From contig JAILWQ010000004.1 in NCBI GenBank assembly GCA_025698865.1, positions 62,001 through 126,000 on the forward strand: DNA of 64,000 nt. Reading direction: 5' to 3'. This DNA is from Erythrobacter sp. (GTDB lineage Bacteria; Pseudomonadota; Alphaproteobacteria; Sphingomonadales; Sphingomonadaceae). Positions within the stretch are counted from its first letter, which is position 1; each line of letters opens with the position of its first letter. The position numbers and the translations under genes were made by a program. Under the pieces are notes generated by a model. That model worked only from the letters and a program-made list of their open reading frames with translations, was not told where the DNA came from and did no database searches. This document shows, in pieces, positions 16,794 through 25,593 of this stretch.

Positions 16794-16854
16794 TTGCCGC
16801 TTACCGGCAAAAGCCTGCCAGCCCTTGCCGCTTTCCCTGTTTCAGGAGCGGCAA
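16794..16854 (+). promoter_or_regulatory. Inverted repeats upstream of the flgB sigma-54 promoter (candidate enhancer)
   Basis: TTGCCG-CTTAC-CGGCAA at 16794-16810 is a perfect six-base inverted repeat. A second TTGCCG (16825-16830) and CGGCAA (16849-16854) follow, ending nine bases before the -24 element. This spacing upstream of a sigma-54 promoter is what an enhancer for a FlbD/NtrC-type activator looks like. The region also serves the divergent MotA-like gene. Confidence 0.55.
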
Positions 16855-16862
16855 AAGCAGTT

Positions 16863-16878
16863 TGGCACGCCGCTTGCT
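16863..16878 (+). promoter_or_regulatory. Sigma-54 promoter of the flgB operon
   Basis: TGGCACG (16863-16869), four bases, TTGCT (16874-16878), an exact RpoN consensus 34 bases before the flgB ATG. It likely drives the flgBCDEFGHIJKL run. Confidence 0.88.
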
Positions 16879-16911
16879 TATCCGTCTCGCGTAATAATCG
16901 CGGAGGCTCAG

Positions 16912-17259
16912 ATGAGCGAAGGTTTGTTCGGCATTCACGGGGCGGCGCTGGAGATCCGGTCGCAGCGCATGGGTGTGCTCGGCTCGAATATCGCCAATGC
17001 GGCGACGCCCGGATACAAGGCGCGCGACGTCGATTTCGCTGCCGCATTGCAGGCGCTCCTGGGCGGCGAGGAAGCGGACAGCGCGGCGAACGGCGCCGTG
17101 CGCTATCGCATCCCCACCATGGCGACGCTCGACGGCAACACGGTCGAGATGTCGACCGAGCAGGCGGCCTTCGCCGAGAACGCCGTCGCTTACTCGGCCA
17201 CGCTCAACTTCCTGCGCGGGCGGGTCGAGACCGTGACCCGCGCCATCCGGGGCGAATGA
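16912..17259 (+). CDS. flgB: Flagellar proximal rod protein FlgB
   Basis: 115 residues with the rod/hook N-terminal signature RMGVLGSNIANAATPGYKARDVDF. FlgB forms the proximal rod at the membrane. The ATG at 16912 has GGAGG five bases upstream (16902-16906). The stop overlaps the flgC start. Confidence 0.93.
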   Translation: MSEGLFGIHGAALEIRSQRMGVLGSNIANAATPGYKARDVDFAAALQALLGGEEADSAANGAVRYRIPTMATLDGNTVEMSTEQAAFAENAVAYSATLNFLRGRVETVTRAIRGE

Positions 17260-17666
17260 GCATGGCCGGTCCCACATCCTTCTTCGAGGTCGGCCACCGC
17301 GCCATGTCCGCACAGCTCGTGCGCATGAACACCGCCGCCTCCAACCTCGCCAATGCCGGCTCCGTCGCGGGCAGCGAGGAGCAGGCATACCGCCCGATGC
17401 GCACCGTGTTCGAGCAGGAACTCGACCGCGCCTCGGGCCTCTCCTCCGTTCGCGTGGGCGGTGTCGTGCGCGAGGATGTCGCGCCGACCCGCCGGCACGA
17501 TCCCGGCCACCCCCTCGCCGACGAGAACGGCGACGTGTGGGAGGCCCCCGTCGATGAGAACGCCGAAATGGTCGAGATGCTCGAAGCCTCGCGCCAGTAC
17601 CGCAACATGGTCGAGGCCCTCTCGACCGCCAAACAGCTCATGCTGGAAACGATGAGGATGAAATGA
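17256..17666 (+). CDS. flgC: Flagellar proximal rod protein FlgC
   Basis: 136 residues: N-terminal rod motif (MNTAASNLANAGS) and C-terminal conserved helix VDENAEMVEMLEASRQYRNM. FlgC is part of the proximal rod with FlgB. ATGA overlap with flgB; a second ATG two codons later is also possible. Overlaps flgD by four bases. Confidence 0.93.
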   Translation: MSMAGPTSFFEVGHRAMSAQLVRMNTAASNLANAGSVAGSEEQAYRPMRTVFEQELDRASGLSSVRVGGVVREDVAPTRRHDPGHPLADENGDVWEAPVDENAEMVEMLEASRQYRNMVEALSTAKQLMLETMRMK

Positions 17667-17944
17667 TCACTTCCGTCACCAACACCACCCCCACCACGAG
17701 TACGGTGGGCCAGGTCCAGGGGCGCGGCATGGACTCGCTCGGCCAGGGCGATTTCCTCAAGCTGCTGACCGTCCAGATGCAGCAGCAGGACCCGTTCGAT
17801 CCGGTCGATAACAAGGAGATGCTGGCGCAGATGGCGCAGTTCTCCTCACTCGCCGGCGTCGCCGAAACCAACGCCTCGCTCGAGCGGATCGCGGACAAGC
17901 TCGATCAGCTGATCTCGACCACCAAGCTCGCATCCGACGACTGA
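17663..17944 (+). CDS. flgD: Flagellar hook assembly protein FlgD, N-terminal part only
   Basis: 93 residues. The conserved FlgD N-terminal block is clear (QGDFLKLLTVQMQQQDPFDP, then NKEMLAQMAQFSSL), but the protein ends soon after, without the Ig-like/tudor C-terminal domains that make full-length FlgD about 220 residues. FlgD caps the growing hook. The DNA downstream runs directly into flgE with no sign of a broken remainder, so the short form is probably native. Confidence 0.85.
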   Translation: MITSVTNTTPTTSTVGQVQGRGMDSLGQGDFLKLLTVQMQQQDPFDPVDNKEMLAQMAQFSSLAGVAETNASLERIADKLDQLISTTKLASDD

Positions 17945-17962
17945 TTTTCCAGGAGACAACAG

Positions 17963-18775
17963 ATGTCGTTTTACACCTCGCTCAACGGAATGAAGAACGC
18001 GCAGACCTCGCTCGGCGTGATCGCGCACAACATCGCCAACTCGGAAACCTACGGCTTCAAGCGCAGCCGGACGGAGTTCTCCGAGATCGTCGCCGCCTCG
18101 GCGCTGACCAATCCCAAGATGATCCAGGGCATCGGTGCCTCGGTCGAGGCGATCAACCAGAACTTCTCGCTCGGCCCGGTGGAACAGACCGGCTCGGCGC
18201 TCGATCTGGCGATCACCGGCGACGGGTTCTTCACCACCCGCTCCCCGCTCGACGGGACGACGCAGTACACGCGCGCCGGCTCGTTCCAGATGACCGGCGG
18301 CGGCAACATCGTCGACAATAGCGGCAACCGCCTGCAGCTGCTTCCGGTCGACGCCAACGGCCAGGTGACCGGCAACACGCTCGGCGATGCCACCGTACCG
18401 GTGATGAACGCCGCCGGCTCCCCCTTCGTCGGCGTCACGGTCGACAAGGCGGGCATCGTCAACGCTTCCTATGCCGACGGCTCGGTCGAGCCGGTGGGCG
18501 CCGTCGCGCTCGCCACCTTCGTCTCGCCCGGCGGCCTCAAGAAGATCGGCCAGGCGAGCTGGGAAGGCACCGGTCTTTCGGGCGCCGCGGCCTATGGCGC
18601 TCCGGGCTCGGGCCCCTACGGCTCGATCCTCTCGGGCGCGCTCGAGCGCTCGAACGTCGACATCGCCGAGGAACTGGTGGGGCTGATCACCGCCCAGCGC
18701 AATTTCCAGGCGAACGCCAAGGCGATCGACACCGCCACCCAGATCTCGCAGACCGTCATCAACCTGCGGACCTGA
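17963..18775 (+). CDS. flgE: Flagellar hook protein FlgE (short form)
   Basis: 270 residues, shorter than the roughly 400 of enterobacterial FlgE. N-terminus LNGMKNAQTSLGVIAHNIANSETYGFKR and C-terminus SNVDIAEELVGLITAQRNFQANAKAI are typical of hook/rod proteins. Position between flgD and flgF indicates the hook subunit; because the length is close to FlgF and FlgG the exact role rests on gene order. A Shine-Dalgarno AGGAGA lies about eight bases upstream. Confidence 0.85.
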   Translation: MSFYTSLNGMKNAQTSLGVIAHNIANSETYGFKRSRTEFSEIVAASALTNPKMIQGIGASVEAINQNFSLGPVEQTGSALDLAITGDGFFTTRSPLDGTTQYTRAGSFQMTGGGNIVDNSGNRLQLLPVDANGQVTGNTLGDATVPVMNAAGSPFVGVTVDKAGIVNASYADGSVEPVGAVALATFVSPGGLKKIGQASWEGTGLSGAAAYGAPGSGPYGSILSGALERSNVDIAEELVGLITAQRNFQANAKAIDTATQISQTVINLRT

Positions 18776-18780
18776 TCGCC

Positions 18781-19521
18781 ATGGACCGCCTTATCTACAC
18801 CGCGCTTTCGGGGATGCGGGCGTCGATGGACAGCCAGCGCGTCATCGCGAGCAACATGGCGAACGCCAACACGCTCGGGTTCCGTGCGGAGCTGCTCGAT
18901 CAGCGCCCGGTCACCGTCGAAGGCCAGCCGAACGAGGCGCGGGCGATGCAGATCGCCCGGGTCCGCGGTGCGGATATGGCGGCCGGCGAGATCATCGAGA
19001 CCGGCCGCGACCTCGACGTCGCGGTCGCGACCGATGCGCTGATGGCCGTCCAGGCCGAGGACGGGACCGAGGCCTATACCCGCCGCGGCGATCTCTCGAT
19101 CTCGGCGACCGGCCTGCTCGTCAACGGCGAGGGCCTGCCGGTGCTCGGCGATGCCGGGCCGATCACGATCCCGCCCGCAGGCATCCCCGGTATCTCGCCC
19201 GACGGCACGATCACCATCACCAACCCCGCCGCGCCCGAACAGCCGCCTGCCGAGATCGGCCGGATCAAGCTGGCGACTTGGCAGGGCTCGCCCATCAGCA
19301 AGGGGCTGGACGGTCTCTTCCGGGTTGAGGGCGGCGGCATCCTGCCGACCGACGAGGCGGCGACCGTGCAGGTCGGCGCGCTCGAGCAGTCCAACGTCAA
19401 ATCCACGCAAGTCCTGGTCGACATGATCGACGCGCAGCGCCTGTTCGCCATGCGCAGCAAGCTCATCTCGACCGCAGGCGAAATCGACGAAAGCGGCGCG
19501 CAGCTCATGCGCCTCGGCTAA
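18781..19521 (+). CDS. flgF: Flagellar rod protein FlgF
   Basis: 246 residues: N-terminal IYTALSGMRASMDSQRVIASNMANANT and C-terminal LEQSNVKSTQVLVDMIDAQR, the pattern of FlgF. It forms part of the proximal rod below FlgG. Order flgE-flgF-flgG is standard. Confidence 0.9.
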   Translation: MDRLIYTALSGMRASMDSQRVIASNMANANTLGFRAELLDQRPVTVEGQPNEARAMQIARVRGADMAAGEIIETGRDLDVAVATDALMAVQAEDGTEAYTRRGDLSISATGLLVNGEGLPVLGDAGPITIPPAGIPGISPDGTITITNPAAPEQPPAEIGRIKLATWQGSPISKGLDGLFRVEGGGILPTDEAATVQVGALEQSNVKSTQVLVDMIDAQRLFAMRSKLISTAGEIDESGAQLMRLG

Positions 19522-19542
19522 TCAAGGCAAGAGGATAGTACC

Positions 19543-20331
19543 ATGCCCACTTCCGCCCTTCAGGTCGCCCGCACCGGGCTCGAGGCTCAGGATGCGCGGA
19601 TGCGCGTCATCGCCAACAACCTCGCCAACGTCGGCACCACCGCCTTCAAGCGCGACCGGGCGAACTTCGCCACGCTCGCCTATCAGGACGCGCGCGTCGC
19701 GGGCCAGCGCTCCTCGGGCGAGACGGCCTACGCCACCGGCCTCAATCTCGGCACCGGCGTCGCGGTCCAGTCGACCAGCCAGATCATGACGCAGGGTGCG
19801 CTCAGCACCACGAACAACGCCTTCGACCTCGCGCTCGATGGCGACGGCTATTTCCAGATCGAGATGCCGGGCGGCCGCATCGGCTATTCGCGGGCGGGCA
19901 ATTTCACCCTGTCCGCCGAAGGGCAGCTCGTCACCCAGCTCGGCTATCCGGTCCAGCCGGCGATCACCGTGCCCGAAGGCGCCACCGCAATCGCGGTCTC
20001 GCCCGACGGCATCGTCTCGGCGACCCTTCCCGGAGAAGCCGAACCGGCCGAACTCGGCCAGATTCAGGTGGCGCGCTTCACCAATCCGGCGGGGCTTCAG
20101 GCGATCGGCGACAACTTCCTGGCCGAGACCGCCGCGAGCGGCGCTGCCGAACTGGCCCCGGCAGGCGAGAACGGGCGCGGCAATATCCGGCAGGGGATGC
20201 TCGAAAGCTCGAACGTCAACATCGTCGAGGAGCTGGTCGAGATGATCGAATGCCAGCGCGCCTACGAAATCAGCTCGAAGATGGTTTCCGCCGTCGACGA
20301 GATGCTCCGCAACGCCAACCAGACGCTGTGA
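19543..20331 (+). CDS. flgG: Flagellar distal rod protein FlgG
   Basis: 262 residues, the normal FlgG length, with ARTGLEAQDARMRVIANNLA at the start and LESSNVNIVEELVEMIECQR plus YEISSKMVSAVDEML at the end, nearly canonical for FlgG. It makes the distal rod, passing through the P and L rings encoded just downstream. Confidence 0.95.
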   Translation: MPTSALQVARTGLEAQDARMRVIANNLANVGTTAFKRDRANFATLAYQDARVAGQRSSGETAYATGLNLGTGVAVQSTSQIMTQGALSTTNNAFDLALDGDGYFQIEMPGGRIGYSRAGNFTLSAEGQLVTQLGYPVQPAITVPEGATAIAVSPDGIVSATLPGEAEPAELGQIQVARFTNPAGLQAIGDNFLAETAASGAAELAPAGENGRGNIRQGMLESSNVNIVEELVEMIECQRAYEISSKMVSAVDEMLRNANQTL

Positions 20332-20342
20332 GGACCCATCCG

Positions 20343-21020
20343 ATGACCACCCGCCCTGCGACCCGTATCGCAGCCCGTATCGCAGCGCTGCCGCTGGTGC
20401 TGGCCCTTGCCGCCTGCGGCACGGCCGCCTCGCGCCCCTATGGCTTCGATGCCGCCCTGCCCCTGCCGCCGCCGGTCGACGTCGCGCGTCACGCCGATGG
20501 CGCGATCTACCAGGCCAGTTACGGCTACGCGCCGCTCTATTACGGCAACCGCGCCTCGCGCGTCGGTGATCCGCTGACCGTGGTCCTGATCGAACGGACC
20601 CAGACCAGCAAGTCGACCAGCGGATCGACCCGGCGCGACGGCAGCCTCGGCGTCACCCTGCCCGAATTCATCGGGATCGACGATGCCGACCTTAATGCTG
20701 CCGCCCGTTCGTCGTTCAAAGGACAAGGCGATGCGTCGCAGGCCAGCTCCATCCGGGCGGACCTGACCGTCACCATCGCCGAAGTGCGGCCCAACGGCAC
20801 CGCGTTGATCAGGGGGGAAAAGGTCATGCGCCTCAGCCAGGGCGACGAATGGGTGCAGCTCGCCGGGATCATCCGGCTGGCCGACATCGATCAGGACAAC
20901 CGCATCCCCTCGATCCGGGTGGCCGATGCGCGCATCACCTATTCGGGGGCCGGTTCGGTCCAGCAGGCCGGCCGCGAAGGCTGGCTGTCCCGCTTCTTCG
21001 GCGTGGTGTCGCCCTTCTGA
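20343..21020 (+). CDS. flgH: Flagellar L-ring lipoprotein FlgH
   Basis: 225 residues. A lipoprotein signal ends with LALAAC, Cys25 being the lipidation site. The FlgH domain follows, with RVGDPLTVVLIERTQTSKS and the GEKVMRLSQGDEWVQLAGIIR block. FlgH forms the L ring in the outer membrane. The ATG at 20343 begins the signal peptide; an upstream extension would not. Stop overlaps flgI. Confidence 0.93.
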   Translation: MTTRPATRIAARIAALPLVLALAACGTAASRPYGFDAALPLPPPVDVARHADGAIYQASYGYAPLYYGNRASRVGDPLTVVLIERTQTSKSTSGSTRRDGSLGVTLPEFIGIDDADLNAAARSSFKGQGDASQASSIRADLTVTIAEVRPNGTALIRGEKVMRLSQGDEWVQLAGIIRLADIDQDNRIPSIRVADARITYSGAGSVQQAGREGWLSRFFGVVSPF

Positions 21021-22144
21021 TGGCCCGCCACCCCACAGCGCGCGCCATGCTCCGCCGCCTCGCCCTCATCCTCGCCGCGCTGATCATTGCGCTGCCCGCA
21101 CCGGCCGCGGCCGAACGCGTGCGCGATCTCGGCCAGTTCCAGTCGGTCCGCTCCAACCAGCTGACCGGCTACGGCATCGTCGTCGGCCTCGACGGGTCGG
21201 GCGATGATAATTTCGCCTATGCGACCCAGGCCATGCGCGGCGTTTCGGGCCGTCTCGGCCTGCAGCTGCCGCCGGGTGTCAATCCGGCGCTCAAGAACGC
21301 TGCCGCCGTCATCATCACTGCCGAACTGCCCGCCTTCGCCAAGCCGGGCCAGCGGATCGACGTGACCGTGTCCACCATGGGCAAGGCCAAGTCGCTGCGT
21401 GGCGGCGCGCTGATCATGAGCCCGCTCTACGGCGCGGACGGCCAGATCTACGCCATGGCGCAGGGCAATCTCGCCGTGGGTGGGCTCGGCGTGTCCGGAC
21501 AGGACGGATCGAAGCTGACCGTCAACGTGCCGACCGTCGGCCGCATCGCCGACGGCGCGACGGTCGAGCAAGCCGTGGCCAGCAATTTCGACTTCAGCGA
21601 GGTTCTGCGCTGGAACCTCTACAATGCCGACTTCATGACGATCTCGCGCGTCCGCGACGCGATCAACGGCGCCTATCCCGGCATGGCCCAGATCGAGGAC
21701 GGCGTGACGCTGGCCCTGATGCTGCCACCCGGCGCCAACACCCGGGCCGAGATCATGGCGGGGATCGAGATGCTCGACGTAAGCCCCGCCGAACGCGCCG
21801 CGAAGGTCGTGATCAACAGCCGCACCGGGACGATCGTGATCTCCAGCGCCGTGCGCCTCGCGCCCGCCGCCATCAGCCATGGCAGCCTGGTGGTGCGGAT
21901 CGACGAGAATCCCCTCGTCGTCCAGCCCGAACCCTTCTCGCGCGGACGGACCGCTCTCGAGCCCAGCAGCACGATCTCGGCCCGCCAGCAGGACAGCGTG
22001 GTCCAGGGCATCGGCCCGGGCGCATCGCTTGCCGAGGTGGTCGACGCGCTCAACGCGCTGGGCGCCAGCCCGGCCGACCTCGTCGCCATCCTCGAAGGCC
22101 TGAAGCAGGCCGGCTCGCTGACCGCGGAACTGGTGATCATATGA
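21020..22144 (+). CDS. flgI: Flagellar P-ring protein FlgI
   Basis: 374 residues: signal peptide to about residue 31 (ending PAAA), then the P-ring domain beginning RVRDLGQFQSVRSNQLTGYG and GLDGSGDD. FlgI assembles in the peptidoglycan layer with help from FlgA. ATG overlaps the flgH stop (TGATG), and the stop overlaps flgJ. Confidence 0.95.
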   Translation: MARHPTARAMLRRLALILAALIIALPAPAAAERVRDLGQFQSVRSNQLTGYGIVVGLDGSGDDNFAYATQAMRGVSGRLGLQLPPGVNPALKNAAAVIITAELPAFAKPGQRIDVTVSTMGKAKSLRGGALIMSPLYGADGQIYAMAQGNLAVGGLGVSGQDGSKLTVNVPTVGRIADGATVEQAVASNFDFSEVLRWNLYNADFMTISRVRDAINGAYPGMAQIEDGVTLALMLPPGANTRAEIMAGIEMLDVSPAERAAKVVINSRTGTIVISSAVRLAPAAISHGSLVVRIDENPLVVQPEPFSRGRTALEPSSTISARQQDSVVQGIGPGASLAEVVDALNALGASPADLVAILEGLKQAGSLTAELVII

Positions 22145-22446
22145 CCTCCTATCCCATCAACATGGTCGGCGCGAAGCCGCTCTCCGATCGCGAGGCCGCC
22201 CCTCTGCGCAAGGAACTGCGCGAGGCTGCCCAGCAGTTCGAGGCGGTCCTGCTTCGCCAGATGCTATCCAGCGCGCGCAGCACCGATTTCGGCGGCAACG
22301 ACCTGTTCGGCGGCGAGAGCGACGACACGTTCCGCGAAATGCGCGACGCGCGCTTCGCCGAAATCACCGCGCAGTCGGGCCAGCTCGGCTTCGCCACCGC
22401 GATCGAGAAACAGCTCGCCCGCTTCCTGCCCCAGGGTAACGACTGA
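22141..22446 (+). CDS. flgJ: Rod-binding protein FlgJ (N-terminal domain only)
   Basis: 101 residues with the rod-binding FlgJ motif AAQQFEAVLLRQMLSSARS. The muramidase domain found in enterobacterial FlgJ is absent; a separate transglycosylase gene (13414-14271) replaces it. It acts as rod cap/scaffold. Overlaps at both ends (ATGA with flgI, TGATG with flgK). Confidence 0.9.
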   Translation: MTSYPINMVGAKPLSDREAAPLRKELREAAQQFEAVLLRQMLSSARSTDFGGNDLFGGESDDTFREMRDARFAEITAQSGQLGFATAIEKQLARFLPQGND

Positions 22447-23786
22447 TGGCCTCGGACCTCCTCTCCATCGCCGTCAGCGGCGCACGCGCGGCCCGCGGCG
22501 CGCTCGACGTGACGGCGCAGAACATCGCCAACGCGTCAAGCGACGGCTATGTCCGCCGCAGCCTGCGGATCGAGGAGGTCGCCGCTTCGGGCGGTGCGGG
22601 GCGGATCGGGGACATCTCGCTGTCCGGCGCGCGGATCGCCGAAATCCGTCGCAACGCCGACTCCTTCCTTCAGGGCGAGGTGCGCCGCACTTCGGGCGAT
22701 CTTTCGCGGGCGAACACCGAGCTCAAGGGCCTGCGCAACATGGAAAGCGCGCTCGAGCAATCGGGCGTCTTCGGCTCGATCGTGGAGTTCGAGGCCTCGC
22801 TCCAGCAGCTCGCCGGCAATCCCGTCGATCCCTCGCGCCGCGCCGCGGTGATCGCCGAGGCCGAGACGCTGGCCAGCAAGTTCAACATCACCGCGTCGAG
22901 CTTCGATGCGGTCGGCGAGGGCCTGCGCTTCGAGGCCGAGGCGCAGGTTTCCGAAACCAATGTGATCGGCGGCGAACTCGCCCGCGTGAACCTCCGCCTG
23001 ACCCGCGCGGGCGCGGGCAGCAGCGACCGCGCCGCCCTGCTCGACCAGCGCGATCTGCTGCTCGAACGCCTTGCCGACATCACCACGATCGCGACGACTT
23101 TCGAGAAGGACGGGACGGTCGCCGTCTCTTTGGGCACCGCCCCTCCGCGCAGCTTCGTCCAGGGGGGCAGCTCCAGCACGCTCACCTCCGCGACCGCTGC
23201 CGACGGGACGCTGAGCTTCGCCGTCAATGGCGACGCAATGACACCGGGCTCGGGCAGTCTTGCCGGCGCCTCGCTGGCGCTGGCCGAGCTCGCGAGCGTC
23301 CGCACGCGCCTCGACACGCTTGCCGCCGGGATCGCCGACACGGTCAACAACGCGCAGGCTGCCGGCGTCACGCTGGACGGCGCGCAGGGACAGCCGATCT
23401 TCGCAGGCAACAGCGCGGGCAGCCTGCGCGTGATCATGGATGAGGGGCGCGGCCTCGCCACGGCTCCGGCGGGCGCGCCGGCCGGGAGCCGCGACGATGC
23501 CAATCTCACCGCGCTGCGCCAGTCGCTCGCCGCGCTCGACCCCGCCCAGCAATTGAGCGGCATGTTGTTCGACGTGTCGAGCAAGGTCGCCGGACGGAAC
23601 GTGACGCAGGGCGCCCTGCAGACCATCGCATCTTCCGCGCGCATCTCGCTTGAGGAACAGTCCGGCGTCGATCTCGACACCGAAGCTGCCAATCTCATCC
23701 GCTTCCAGCAGGCGTTCCAGGCCTCGGGCCGCGCGATGCAGACGGCAAGCGACATTTTCGACACTCTTCTGGGGATCGGCCGATGA
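22446..23786 (+). CDS. flgK: Hook-filament junction protein FlgK
   Basis: 446 residues. N-terminus ARGALDVTAQNIANASSDGYVRR and C-terminus EAANLIRFQQAFQASGRAM are the FlgK/HAP1 ends; the middle is variable. It forms the first junction ring between hook and filament, exported with a FlgN-like chaperone. Overlaps flgL by four bases. Confidence 0.92.
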   Translation: MASDLLSIAVSGARAARGALDVTAQNIANASSDGYVRRSLRIEEVAASGGAGRIGDISLSGARIAEIRRNADSFLQGEVRRTSGDLSRANTELKGLRNMESALEQSGVFGSIVEFEASLQQLAGNPVDPSRRAAVIAEAETLASKFNITASSFDAVGEGLRFEAEAQVSETNVIGGELARVNLRLTRAGAGSSDRAALLDQRDLLLERLADITTIATTFEKDGTVAVSLGTAPPRSFVQGGSSSTLTSATAADGTLSFAVNGDAMTPGSGSLAGASLALAELASVRTRLDTLAAGIADTVNNAQAAGVTLDGAQGQPIFAGNSAGSLRVIMDEGRGLATAPAGAPAGSRDDANLTALRQSLAALDPAQQLSGMLFDVSSKVAGRNVTQGALQTIASSARISLEEQSGVDLDTEAANLIRFQQAFQASGRAMQTASDIFDTLLGIGR

Positions 23787-24694
23787 TCAATCTGAGCACC
23801 GGAGCCTTCTACGAGCGCAGCGCCCGCCAGATCGGCGGTTTGCGGGCGCAGGCGGAATCGCTGCAACAGCAGATCGGGACGGGCGAGCGACTCGAGCGAT
23901 CCTCCGACGATCCGGTGGCCGCCGCCCGCCTGCGGATGCTTTCGCGCCAGGAGCGGATCGCCACGGTCGACACCCGCAATTCGCAGCTGGCCCAGGCGGA
24001 CCTGTCGCTGACCGACCAGACGCTGGGATCGGTCGCCGACCTCGTCATCCGCGTGCGCGAGCTCGCCGTCCAGGCGGGCGGCGCGGCGCTCAGCGAGGAT
24101 CAGCGCAGGACCATCGGCATCGAGATCGCCAGCCTGCGCGAAAGCCTGATCGTGCTTTCCAACAGCCGCAACGTCGCCGGTCAGGCGCTGTTCGGCGGCC
24201 AGTCCGCCGGCGCGGCTTATGTCGACGGGCCGGGCGGCGTTCAGTTCGCCGGCACCAACACCGTGACCCCGCTGGAAATCGGCGAGGGCCAGACGGTCGA
24301 ACCGGCCATGACCGGACCGGAAATCTTCGAATTCGCAGGCGCCAACGGGCCGACCGATCTCTTCGCCGTGCTCGGCGGTCTCGCCGCCGCGCTCACCGCC
24401 GGCGGGCAGACCGCGATGGAGGCCGGAACGGCCGCGCTCGCCGATCTCGATGCGGGGCTCGAAAAGGTCACCACCGCCCAGACCGTGGTCGGTTCGCGCC
24501 TCAACTGGATCGAGCTGATGGACGAGCGGCGGGTCAACAACGCCGAGCTGATGGCGGACGAACGCGTCGATGTCGGGGGGGCCGACATCGCCGTGACCAT
24601 GAGCCGGTTGCAGGAGACGCTGACCGTGCTCGAGGCGAGCCAGGCGAGTTTCGTGCGTCTCGCCAATCTCTCTCTCTTCTCCATGATCCGCTGA
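23783..24694 (+). CDS. flgL: Hook-filament junction protein FlgL
   Basis: 303 residues with flagellin-like ends: RSSDDPVAAARLRMLSRQER near residues 36-56 and a C-terminal helix with ASQASFVRLANLSLF. Position after flgK and flagellin-like fold fit FlgL/HAP3. Last gene of the flgB operon before a 34-base gap to motA. Confidence 0.9.
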   Translation: MINLSTGAFYERSARQIGGLRAQAESLQQQIGTGERLERSSDDPVAAARLRMLSRQERIATVDTRNSQLAQADLSLTDQTLGSVADLVIRVRELAVQAGGAALSEDQRRTIGIEIASLRESLIVLSNSRNVAGQALFGGQSAGAAYVDGPGGVQFAGTNTVTPLEIGEGQTVEPAMTGPEIFEFAGANGPTDLFAVLGGLAAALTAGGQTAMEAGTAALADLDAGLEKVTTAQTVVGSRLNWIELMDERRVNNAELMADERVDVGGADIAVTMSRLQETLTVLEASQASFVRLANLSLFSMIR

Positions 24695-24728
24695 CCGCGG
24701 CTCGCTACGATAAACAGGGGTTCAAGAA

Positions 24729-25592
24729 GTGTTCGCAGCAGCCGGTATCGTCATCCTGCTTCTCATGGTGTTCGGCGGATTCGCCCTGACCGGCGGTGCC
24801 CTCGGCCCGGTCATGCACGCGGTTCCGCACGAAATGCTGATCATCGGCGGCGCGGCGATCGGTGCAATCGTGGCCGGCAACTCGATGGACAGCCTCAAGG
24901 CGATCGGCCGTTCGTTCAAGCTGATCTTCAAGGGGCCGCAGCACACCAAGCAGGATCATATCGACGCGATCGCGCTGACCACCCAGCTGATGAAGCTGCT
25001 CAAGAACGATGGCCCGGTCGCGCTCGAAAGCCACGTCACCGAGCCGCAGAATTCGGCGATCTTCAGCGCCTATCCCAACCTCCTCAAGAACAAGCCGCTG
25101 ATCGACCTGATCTGCGACACGCTGACGCTGCTCGTCGTCTCGTCCGGCACGCTGGAAACCCATGCGGTGGAAGAGGTGATGGACAACACCATGAAGACCC
25201 ATTTTCACGAGCTGCACGAGCCGCAGCACGCGCTGCAGTCGCTGGCCGACGCGCTGCCCGCGCTGGGCATTGTCGCCGCGGTTCTGGGCGTCGTGAAAAC
25301 CATGGGCTCGATCGACCAGCCGCCCGAAGTGCTCGGCGGCATGATCGGCTCGGCGCTTGTTGGGACCTTCCTCGGCGTGCTGCTGGCCTATGGCATCGTC
25401 AGCCCGCTCGCGGGCCGGCTGAAGCAGGTTCTGGAGCACGACGAGCAGATCTTCCACGCGGTGAAGCAGGTGATCATCGCCTCGCTCTACGGCCATCCGC
25501 AGCCGCTGGTTGTGGAATCGGCGCGCTCCGGGCTTGGCCATCACGTCCGCCCCGGCCTGACCGAACTGCTCGACGCGCTCCGGGGCCGCTGA
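24729..25592 (+). CDS. motA: Flagellar stator protein MotA
   Basis: 287 residues, GTG start. Four membrane spans with MotA landmarks: IGGAAIGAIVAGNS, ALPALGIVAAVLGVVKTM and SALVGTFLGVLLAYGIVSPLA. It is the MotA long form and makes the proton channel with MotB, which follows after one base. No convincing sigma-28 promoter was seen in the 34-base gap; a CGATAA sequence at the right place for a -10 lacks a matching -35. Confidence 0.93.
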   Translation: MFAAAGIVILLLMVFGGFALTGGALGPVMHAVPHEMLIIGGAAIGAIVAGNSMDSLKAIGRSFKLIFKGPQHTKQDHIDAIALTTQLMKLLKNDGPVALESHVTEPQNSAIFSAYPNLLKNKPLIDLICDTLTLLVVSSGTLETHAVEEVMDNTMKTHFHELHEPQHALQSLADALPALGIVAAVLGVVKTMGSIDQPPEVLGGMIGSALVGTFLGVLLAYGIVSPLAGRLKQVLEHDEQIFHAVKQVIIASLYGHPQPLVVESARSGLGHHVRPGLTELLDALRGR

Positions 25593-25593
25593 G

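Noticed and set aside
16811-16826. Minus-strand sigma-54-like sequence for the MotA-like gene
   Set aside because: The GG-to-GC spacing is nine, not ten bases, and the -24 box has a mismatch.
24695-24728. Possible sigma-28 promoter before motA
   Set aside because: A CGATAA -10-like sequence is present but no TAAA -35 at the right distance; motA may instead be read from the flg operon.
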